DNA of 7,031 nucleotides from Bacteroidales bacterium (GTDB lineage: Bacteria > Bacteroidota > Bacteroidia > Bacteroidales > UBA3824): NCBI GenBank assembly GCA_016287995.1, contig JAEEXW010000146.1, forward strand, positions 1 to 7,031, in the 5' to 3' direction. The position numbers and the translations under genes were made by a program. Positions 1 through 4,849 of the stretch are shown piece after piece. Positions within the stretch are counted from its first letter, which is position 1. Each line of letters begins with the position of its first letter. The notes under the pieces were generated by a model that did no database searches, was not told the DNA's origin, and saw nothing but the letters and a program-made list of their open reading frames with translations.

Positions 1-528
1 GAGGTGTATCTCCCTGTTGGCGTGCATTTTGGTAAGTTCGCCGAAAAGGTAGCCGCTCTGCTGCTCGGTTACCACGTCGCTTACAATTCCCTCTTTTGTC
101 TTGAAATTGTATTTGATGGTTTTTGCCTCAAACTCGTCTTTGCCGTCTTTGAAAACTGGCGTGCCGATAATTTCGTTACTTGACGAATCCATACGCCCTT
201 CGGCATAAATGGAATTGCTTTCCATCTCCATTTTCATATACTCTGAGGAGAGTTCCATGCCGGTTGTTTTGACGTTTGCCTTTCCGTAAAGAAAAACACG
301 TTTGTCGTCAAAAGAAATCAACATAGAATCGTCGCATTTATATTCTATCGGAAAATCAACGACGGATTTTGGTCTTTTAAGTTCCAATGAATCAACGGAA
401 ACCTGTGAAGTATCCGTACCCATGTTCAGGCTGTCGGATACTTTTGGCAAAGTGTCCGTAGTAATCTCCTGAGCCGAAAGACTGACGTTAAAAGCCAGCA
501 ATATTAGTATAATAAAAATTTTTTGCAC
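1..528 (-). CDS. lptD: LptD-type LPS-assembly outer-membrane protein, N-terminal part (gene runs off the left edge)
   Basis: Reading leftward from a GTG at 528-526, one open frame of 176 codons reaches the window edge. Residues 1-19 form a signal peptide (basic start, FIILILLAF core, cleavage after SLSA, mature start QE). A Ser/Thr/Asp-rich linker follows to about residue 55. Residues about 58-176 resemble the OstA/LptA-like periplasmic beta-jellyroll that precedes the barrel in Bacteroidota LptD: the pattern RVFLYGKANV, then IYAEGRMDS, GTPVFKDG, KYNFKTKEGIV and YLFGE is typical. LptD inserts lipopolysaccharide into the outer leaflet of the outer membrane; the barrel should lie left of position 1. 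GTG is chosen because an in-frame TAA lies eight codons upstream and the first internal ATG (residue 36) would remove the signal peptide. It is divergent from the amidase gene. The family call rests on remembered similarity. A separate OstA-like periplasmic protein is the main alternative, since the length cannot be seen. Confidence 0.8.
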   Translation of the reverse strand, partial: MQKIFIILILLAFNVSLSAQEITTDTLPKVSDSLNMGTDTSQVSVDSLELKRPKSVVDFPIEYKCDDSMLISFDDKRVFLYGKANVKTTGMELSSEYMKMEMESNSIYAEGRMDSSSNEIIGTPVFKDGKDEFEAKTIKYNFKTKEGIVSDVVTEQQSGYLFGELTKMHANREIHL

Positions 529-533
529 GAAAA

Positions 534-567
534 TTGCCGTTTTTTGTTGTTAATGGCTTTAACTTTG
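534..567 (+). promoter_or_regulatory. Predicted promoter of the amidase gene (TTG, 23 nt, TAACTTTG)
   Basis: TAACTTTG at 560-567 fits the Bacteroidota -7 consensus TAnnTTTG exactly. A possible -33 element, TTG at 534-536, lies 23 nt upstream, at the long end of the accepted spacing. A start near 573 would give a leader of just under 40 nt before the ATG at 611. That leader is A-rich with no Shine-Dalgarno sequence, which is usual for the phylum. Confidence 0.55.
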
Positions 568-595
568 CAGTGTTAAAAACCAAAGTGCAAAATTA
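560..595. repeat. Inverted repeat formed by the two opposing -7 boxes
   Basis: The arms are 560-569 (TAACTTTGCA) and 586-595, which reads TAATTTTGCA on the other strand. They match at 9 of 10 positions and are separated by 16 nt. The centre-to-centre distance is 26 bp. The symmetry may simply come from two promoters facing each other, or it may be a binding site for a dimeric regulator. Confidence 0.6.
588..595 (-). promoter_or_regulatory. Predicted -7 box of the lptD promoter (TAATTTTG)
   Basis: Read on the minus strand, 595-588 is TAATTTTG, a match to the Bacteroidota -7 consensus TAnnTTTG, and it continues as CA. It would start transcription near 582-578, giving a leader of about 50 nt before the lptD GTG. 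No clear -33 TTG is found 17-23 nt upstream, where the sequence is only A/T-rich. It mirrors the amidase promoter box at 560-567. Confidence 0.5.
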
Positions 596-610
596 AAAAA
601 AAATATATAA

Positions 611-1756
611 ATGAAAAAATATTATTTATTAAAGGTTGTATTACTGTTTTTAGTGCTATCCGTCATAACGGAAAAAACCTCCGCCCAAGACGACGGAGAA
701 TATCATTTGAAAAAAATCTGCATAGACCCCGGACACGGTGGCAAAGACCCCGGAGCATTGGGAAAATCATCAAAAGAAAAAGACATCTGTCTTGCAATCG
801 CTTTAAAATTAGGAAATTACATCAACGAATACATTCCTGACGTGGAAGTTGTCTACACGAGAAAAACCGATATTTTTGTAACGTTGATGGATAGAACCGT
901 AATCGCAAACAATGCGAAACCCGATCTTTTTATCTCCATTCACATAAATTCTTGCAACAACAAAAAGGCTTACGGAGCCTCAACATACGTTGTCGGAAGA
1001 GGTAAAGAAACTGACAATCTCAACATCGCGCTCGAATATCAAGAAAACGGCGGCGCATTTTCAGTTGACAGCATAGACCCCGCTGACAAAATCGCTTTGC
1101 AAAGTCTTCAAAAGGCTCATAAAGAGCAAAGTACAACTTTTGCAGGCTTTATTCAGAAAGAATTTGGCAAAAGAGCAAAAGAAAAAGATGTCAAAGAGGC
1201 TAACTTTGCCGTACTTTGGCGTGCTCAAATGCCGGCTGTTTTGGTAGAGTGCAGTTTTATCAGCACGCCCAAAGAAGAAAACTTTTTAAAAACCGAAGAA
1301 GGACAAAAAATTTATGCCTCAGCCATTTACCGGGCCATAAAAAGTTACGGCTATAAATACGACAAAAATTTCAAAGCGTATAGTTCCACAAATCCTCCTC
1401 AGGGCAAAACGCCGACTGAAAAAAACGTTACACAACCCGTTACGCCGCCTGCAACGCAACCCGTTACAACAACGCCCGCCGCAACAAAAACCGATGACAT
1501 ATATTATAAGGTGCAATTGAAATCTTCCACCGTAAAAATTTCCCTTGACGACAAAAGTTTCAAAGGGATTCAAAACATAGAAGAAACAAAAACCGACGGC
1601 GTTTATAAATACACCGTCGGCAAAAGTAAAAGTTTGAAGGAGATAACCAATCTTCAAAACGAAATCCGTAAAAAAATTCCGGATGCTTTTGTCATCGCCG
1701 TTCAAGGCAACAAACGCATCGATATGGCAACAGCAAAAAAATTGCTACTTCCCTAA
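611..1756 (+). CDS. Secreted N-acetylmuramoyl-L-alanine amidase (Amidase_3) with C-terminal SPOR-like domain
   Basis: This is a zinc amidase that cleaves the bond between MurNAc and L-Ala in peptidoglycan, acting in the periplasm during cell separation or wall turnover. Residues 1-25 are a signal peptide (hydrophobic 9-19, cleavage after TSA). The Amidase_3 domain covers about residues 34-247: IDPGHGG gives zinc ligand H42, KEKD gives E56, SIHIN gives H111, and VLVECSFIS gives the catalytic E213, so the active site looks complete. As in AmiC/CwlD-type enzymes, an insert of about 70 residues follows H111. A Pro/Thr linker (about 258-295) contains a duplicated TQPVT. Residues about 298-372 resemble a SPOR domain (YYKVQLKSS start), which would bind denuded glycan strands at the septum. 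The start is the only ATG before the signal peptide. The gene is divergent from lptD and overlaps the convergent lipoprotein gene by 12 bp. The Bacteroidota homologue usually precedes an mlaD/mce gene, which is missing here. Confidence 0.92.
   Translation: MKKYYLLKVVLLFLVLSVITEKTSAQDDGEYHLKKICIDPGHGGKDPGALGKSSKEKDICLAIALKLGNYINEYIPDVEVVYTRKTDIFVTLMDRTVIANNAKPDLFISIHINSCNNKKAYGASTYVVGRGKETDNLNIALEYQENGGAFSVDSIDPADKIALQSLQKAHKEQSTTFAGFIQKEFGKRAKEKDVKEANFAVLWRAQMPAVLVECSFISTPKEENFLKTEEGQKIYASAIYRAIKSYGYKYDKNFKAYSSTNPPQGKTPTEKNVTQPVTPPATQPVTTTPAATKTDDIYYKVQLKSSTVKISLDDKSFKGIQNIEETKTDGVYKYTVGKSKSLKEITNLQNEIRKKIPDAFVIAVQGNKRIDMATAKKLLLP
1433..1467 (+). repeat. Short direct repeat in the amidase linker
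   Basis: An 11-bp sequence (CAACCCGTTAC) occurs at 1433-1443 and again at 1457-1467, a period of 24 bp or eight codons. It encodes the two TQPVT copies in the Pro/Thr linker. It is the sort of small in-frame duplication that lets the linker length vary between strains. Confidence 0.6.
1581..1620 (-). terminator. Predicted intrinsic terminator for the TlpA-like lipoprotein gene, inside the amidase gene
   Basis: The perfect 7-bp inverted repeat CCGACGG (1593-1599) and CCGTCGG (1614-1620) encloses a 14-nt loop. Read on the minus strand it is followed at once by TTTTTGTTTCTT (1592-1581). A GC-rich stem plus U-tract is the form of a rho-independent terminator for leftward transcription. It lies about 125 nt past the stop of the lipoprotein gene, which has no intergenic space of its own. 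On the plus strand the stem has no T-tract after it, so it should not stop the amidase transcript. The 14-nt loop is long, which lowers confidence. Confidence 0.5.
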
Positions 1757-2896
1757 ACATTTTTTTACTTCAATTTCAATATCACTGCCGCGCAAGCCGC
1801 GTTTTACGATTTTTCCGTCAGGGGCAAAAAGAATAATCTCTGGAATGCCCCTGATTCCGTAAGCAGCAGAGCCGGCCTCCTGAGCATTCATAATCTGCGG
1901 ATAAGGAATGTTGAGTTCGGCGATTGCCGCTTTTGTGTCATCGGGTTCGTCCCATGTGGCAACGCCGATAACCTCAAACTTGCTGCCTTTGTATTTGTTG
2001 TAAACATCAATTAAGTTCGGAATCTCTCTTCTGCAAGGTCCGCACCATGAAGCCCAAAAATCAACCAAAACATATTTGCCTTTGCCGACATAATCGGAAA
2101 GTTTTTGGGTTTTACCGTCATATTCTGCCGAAAAGTCAACAAACATCGCGCCTTCGGAAGTTTTTGCAAGTGCCTCAGCAGCCTGTTCCTCCGCTTTTTT
2201 TGCCGCCTCCTCTTTTGCTAATGTCATGTCAATAAATGACTTAAACTTACCGTTACGAACCTCGTCCTTCATGCCGGGAATAAGTTGGCTGACAGGAATC
2301 ATGCCTACCATAGTTGAATAAAACAAAGTCCCTTCCTCGTTTTTATGTTCTATGACATAACTCCGCATTTTGTCAAGAGAAAGACTGTATTCCTCGTTAA
2401 ACGCATTTACCGTCTCCTGAGAAAGTTCAGGCAATGCCCTCAGACTGTCGGCTTTTGCGGAAAATTTTTTCTGAAAATTCTGACTCATCGTATCAAGTGT
2501 ATGCCACTGCTGATAAAACGGCGTTCCGTCAAGTTCAAAATAACCGTTGCAAACTTTGAGATTTGCGGTCTCGCCCGGCACCAAAACAAAATCCACATAC
2601 GCGCCGCAAACTTCGCCGCTTTTGAAAATAGCCTGTAAATATATAAGTCTCGGCTCTTTGACGGTGGAAGAATACGAAAATTTTTTGTCTTTTACGATAA
2701 TGGTATCAACGGGAGCGGCTTTTGTGTCAATGTTAAAAGCGGTGTCGCCGATGTAGACGTAATAAGCCGTGTCGGAGATTTCTTCGGAAACAGTACCGTT
2801 AATTTGAAAAGTCGGCTGCTCTTTCGGCTGCGAGCAGGCAGCAACAGCGCATAAAGACAAAACCGCGCCGGCTGTTTTTAAAAAGTGTGTGTTCAT
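1745..2896 (-). CDS. TlpA-like thiol-disulfide oxidoreductase lipoprotein (DUF4369-type N-terminus plus thioredoxin fold)
   Basis: This is an envelope lipoprotein that probably reduces or exchanges protein disulfides. Residues 1-20 are a lipoprotein signal with lipobox VAAC, so C21 would be lipidated; S22-Q23 follow. Residues about 28-130 resemble the beta-rich DUF4369 domain common in Bacteroidota TlpA-like proteins. A mostly helical region follows, ending in an Ala/Glu/Lys-rich helix (about 227-245). Residues about 250-380 are a thioredoxin/AhpC-TSA fold of the TlpA/ResA type: VLVDFWASWCGPC carries the redox pair C285 and C288, and GIPEIILF carries the cis-Pro P352. Length is usual for the family. 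The remaining cysteines in the mature protein are C97, C116 and C380. Its partner is not visible; cytochrome c maturation or outer-membrane protein folding are both possible. It is transcribed alone, divergent from the HAD operon, and its last 12 bp overlap the 3' end of the amidase gene. Confidence 0.9.
   Translation of the reverse strand: MNTHFLKTAGAVLSLCAVAACSQPKEQPTFQINGTVSEEISDTAYYVYIGDTAFNIDTKAAPVDTIIVKDKKFSYSSTVKEPRLIYLQAIFKSGEVCGAYVDFVLVPGETANLKVCNGYFELDGTPFYQQWHTLDTMSQNFQKKFSAKADSLRALPELSQETVNAFNEEYSLSLDKMRSYVIEHKNEEGTLFYSTMVGMIPVSQLIPGMKDEVRNGKFKSFIDMTLAKEEAAKKAEEQAAEALAKTSEGAMFVDFSAEYDGKTQKLSDYVGKGKYVLVDFWASWCGPCRREIPNLIDVYNKYKGSKFEVIGVATWDEPDDTKAAIAELNIPYPQIMNAQEAGSAAYGIRGIPEIILFAPDGKIVKRGLRGSDIEIEVKKCLGK
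1818..1854. repeat. 9-bp perfect inverted repeat (stem-loop) just past the amidase stop
   Basis: TCAGGGGCA at 1818-1826 pairs perfectly with TGCCCCTGA at 1846-1854 across a 19-nt loop, and a G-T wobble (1817/1855) could extend it. It lies 61 nt after the amidase stop, inside the lipoprotein coding sequence. Neither strand has a T-tract after it, so it is not a standard intrinsic terminator. It might protect the 3' end of the amidase mRNA, or be a chance result of the codons there. Confidence 0.45.
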
Positions 2897-2932
2897 TGTT
2901 AAAAAAAATATTTGGTTAATAAATTACGGGGG

Positions 2933-2940
2933 CAAAGGTA
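2933..2940 (-). promoter_or_regulatory. Predicted -7 box of the TlpA-like lipoprotein gene (TACCTTTG)
   Basis: The minus-strand sequence 2940-2933 is TACCTTTG, an exact match to TAnnTTTG. Transcription would start near 2926, leaving a leader of about 30 nt before the ATG at 2896. The only nearby TTG (2954-2952 on the minus strand) is 11 nt away, too close for a standard -33 element, so the upstream half is weak. Confidence 0.5.
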
Positions 2941-2947
2941 ATTTTTT

Positions 2948-2978
2948 TTGTCAATAAGAAAAAAAATAATTTCCTTTG
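2948..2978 (+). promoter_or_regulatory. Predicted promoter of the HAD-methyltransferase-nadE operon (TTG, 20 nt, TTCCTTTG)
   Basis: TTG at 2948-2950 and TTCCTTTG at 2971-2978 are separated by 20 nt, a standard Bacteroidota spacing. The -7 box differs from TAnnTTTG at one position (T for A). Transcription would start near 2984, only about 10 nt before the ATG at 2995, so the mRNA would be almost leaderless. The segment 2970-2979 is an inverted copy (9 of 10) of 2932-2941 in the opposing promoter. Confidence 0.45.
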
Positions 2979-2994
2979 CAAAAAGTTTTTTTTT

Positions 2995-3780
2995 ATGATT
3001 AAAGCACTTTTTTTTGACATTGACGGAACACTTGTGAGTTTTTCTACGCACGAAATTCCCGCCTCGGCTCTTCAAGCAATAAAAGCGGCAAAAGCCAAAG
3101 GCGTAAAAATTTTTATTTCAACGGGACGACCTAAGGCGTTTTTGACCTCAAATCTTGACGTTATCAGACCGCTCGTTGACGGCTACATTACCAACAACGG
3201 CGCATTAGTGGAAGCCTCTGATGAAATTGTTGAAAAACACCATATCAGTCAGGAAGACGTTGAAAAACTTCTCTTAGACTCTCAAGAGTATGATTATCCT
3301 GCAATTTTGATGAGCAGAAACGATTTTGCTGTTTTCAACCACAAACCCGTAGTTGAAAAAGTATTTAACGTAGGGCTGCATATCCCCGTTGACGTCAACA
3401 GGATACCCGTGGAAGATATTGTAAAACAAGACATTATGCAAGTAACATCGTTTTTTGACGCCCGGCACGAAAAGATTTTTATGCCGAAGATAAAAACTTG
3501 TGTTGCGGGACGCTGGTCAAGTGAATTTGTTGACATTACCTCTGTCTATGCCGACAAAGGCAAAGGATTGTTGTCAGTTGCAAATCATCTCGGTATTTCT
3601 GTCAGCGAAACAATGGCTTTCGGCGACGGCGGCAATGATGTCCCGATAATCAAACAGGCCGGTATCGGTGTCGCAATGGGCAACGCAATGCCAGAGGTTC
3701 AAGATCACGCGGATTTTGTAACTTCAAGCGTTGACAATGACGGCATTCTTTTGGCTTTAAAACAATTTAACGTTATCTAA
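2995..3780 (+). CDS. Cof-type HAD-IIB family phosphatase
   Basis: This is a cytoplasmic Mg2+-dependent phosphatase of the haloacid dehalogenase superfamily, likely acting on a sugar phosphate, nucleotide or other small phosphorylated metabolite. All HAD motifs are visible: motif I FFDIDGTL with nucleophile D8 and acid D10; motif II ISTGRP with S42 or T43; motif III K188 (or K190) in YADKGKG; motif IV FGDGGNDV with D211 and D215. The region between motifs II and III (about 80-180) is the C2-type cap that sets substrate choice. A length of 261 residues is normal for the Cof/YbjI/YidA group. Members are promiscuous, so no substrate is proposed. The start follows a T-run with no Shine-Dalgarno sequence. 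It is the first gene of a three-gene run; its stop is 1 nt from the next ATG, which suggests translational coupling. Confidence 0.92.
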   Translation: MIKALFFDIDGTLVSFSTHEIPASALQAIKAAKAKGVKIFISTGRPKAFLTSNLDVIRPLVDGYITNNGALVEASDEIVEKHHISQEDVEKLLLDSQEYDYPAILMSRNDFAVFNHKPVVEKVFNVGLHIPVDVNRIPVEDIVKQDIMQVTSFFDARHEKIFMPKIKTCVAGRWSSEFVDITSVYADKGKGLLSVANHLGISVSETMAFGDGGNDVPIIKQAGIGVAMGNAMPEVQDHADFVTSSVDNDGILLALKQFNVI

Positions 3781-3781
3781 A

Positions 3782-4837
3782 ATGAAAATTCTTCTAAACG
3801 ATTTTGACTCAAAACGTATTGAAACGCTTAACATTACGATTCAAAACAACGCCGTAGTGCTTGATGTTTTGGCAGATTTTTTAAACACAAAAGAAAAATT
3901 AATCACCAAAGCAATGACCGAAGAAATTTCTGATGGTTACGACATGCCTTTTGCAACGGCTTATACAATGCTGCTTGCCTCGGCGTGCGGCTTGGAAATC
4001 TATGAAAACCAAGTACATAAACTTCTTTTCAACGATTATTTCATGCCCGCCGTCAAGGAACTTCAACCTCAGGATTTTGAGGACGATTTGTATCTGAAAA
4101 CGATAAAATTTCCTCTCAAAACTTTCAAAAATTGGGAATTGAAATTCTCCTCATACGAGCCTTGCGAAGCGTTTGTTTGTGACGAAACGGTTTTGACCTC
4201 AGACTTTCGCGAATATCCGCAAATCGGATTTTTTAGGGACAAATTTTCTTTTCCGGCGGTTTTTCAAGACGGCAGAGAATGGATGGCGGTAAAACCAAAC
4301 GAAATTTTTACGATGCAACTTCCGATAGAAAATGCTCATGGAAACGTTCTTACTTTCGGACTCGGCTTGGGATATTTTGCATTTTTAGCCTCAATGAAAA
4401 AAAGCGTAAAAAAGGTTACGATAGTGGAAAAAAATGCCGACATAATAGAATTGTTTTCGTCGGAAATTTTGCCGCAATTTCCTGAAAAAGAAAAAATTAC
4501 GATTATCAACGACGATGCTTTCTCTTTTTTGGAAAACCTCAAAAACAATTCTTTCGATTATGTTTTTTGCGACATTTGGCACGATACGCTTGATGGTCTG
4601 CCGCTATATCTAAAATTAAGAAAAGCGGCAGAAAAAATTCCGCACGCAAATTTTGAATATTGGATTGAAAAAAACTTGCTGTCAAGTTTGCGTTTCAACG
4701 TCTTCAATCGTCTTTACAGCATATTCAAAAACCCGCCGAAAACAACCGCCGAAAACGAAAAAGTTATAAAAACTTATCAAGAATTTGTTAAAATGATTTC
4801 CGACAAAGAACTTAAAAAAATAAAAATTAACTGCTAA
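3782..4837 (+). CDS. Uncharacterised class I SAM-dependent methyltransferase-fold protein
   Basis: No named function is recognised. The C-terminal half, from about residue 180, has a Rossmann-like SAM-binding core: VLTFGLGLGYFA (188-200) is motif I, the acid E216 in TIVEKN would bind the SAM ribose, NDDAF (243-247) is the motif III position, and FDYVFCDIWHD (258-268) matches motif IV. The layout is closest to spermidine-synthase-like methyltransferases, but the polyamine-site signature is not evident. The N-terminal 180 residues match no domain I can name. No signal peptide or membrane segment is visible, so it should be cytoplasmic. The C-terminus is Lys-rich (KELKKIKINC). It lies between a HAD phosphatase and nadE, 1 nt and 12 nt from them, and is surely co-transcribed. 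I recall similar hypothetical proteins in Firmicutes with the same GLGLGYF and DIWHD motifs, but cannot check this here. Confidence 0.75.
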   Translation: MKILLNDFDSKRIETLNITIQNNAVVLDVLADFLNTKEKLITKAMTEEISDGYDMPFATAYTMLLASACGLEIYENQVHKLLFNDYFMPAVKELQPQDFEDDLYLKTIKFPLKTFKNWELKFSSYEPCEAFVCDETVLTSDFREYPQIGFFRDKFSFPAVFQDGREWMAVKPNEIFTMQLPIENAHGNVLTFGLGLGYFAFLASMKKSVKKVTIVEKNADIIELFSSEILPQFPEKEKITIINDDAFSFLENLKNNSFDYVFCDIWHDTLDGLPLYLKLRKAAEKIPHANFEYWIEKNLLSSLRFNVFNRLYSIFKNPPKTTAENEKVIKTYQEFVKMISDKELKKIKINC

Positions 4838-4849
4838 AAATTACATAAA

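Noticed and set aside
1319..1705. A 128-codon open frame on the minus strand within the amidase gene.
   Set aside because: It is antisense to conserved amidase and SPOR-like coding sequence, its translation is Cys/Arg/Phe-rich and unlike a real protein, and it has no promoter. It is a shadow of the real gene.
1757..1767. The T-run just after the amidase stop as a terminator tract.
   Set aside because: No GC-rich inverted repeat lies directly upstream of it, so it lacks the hairpin half of an intrinsic terminator.
1917..1936. CGGC-GATT-GCCG followed by CTTTTG on the plus strand as a terminator for the amidase.
   Set aside because: The stem is only 4 bp and the T-tract only four bases, too weak to call.
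3388..3399. A perfect 12-bp palindrome, GTTGACGTCAAC, inside the HAD gene.
   Set aside because: One or two 12-bp palindromes are expected by chance in 7 kb. It lies mid-gene, encodes ordinary residues (VDVN), and no second copy was noticed.
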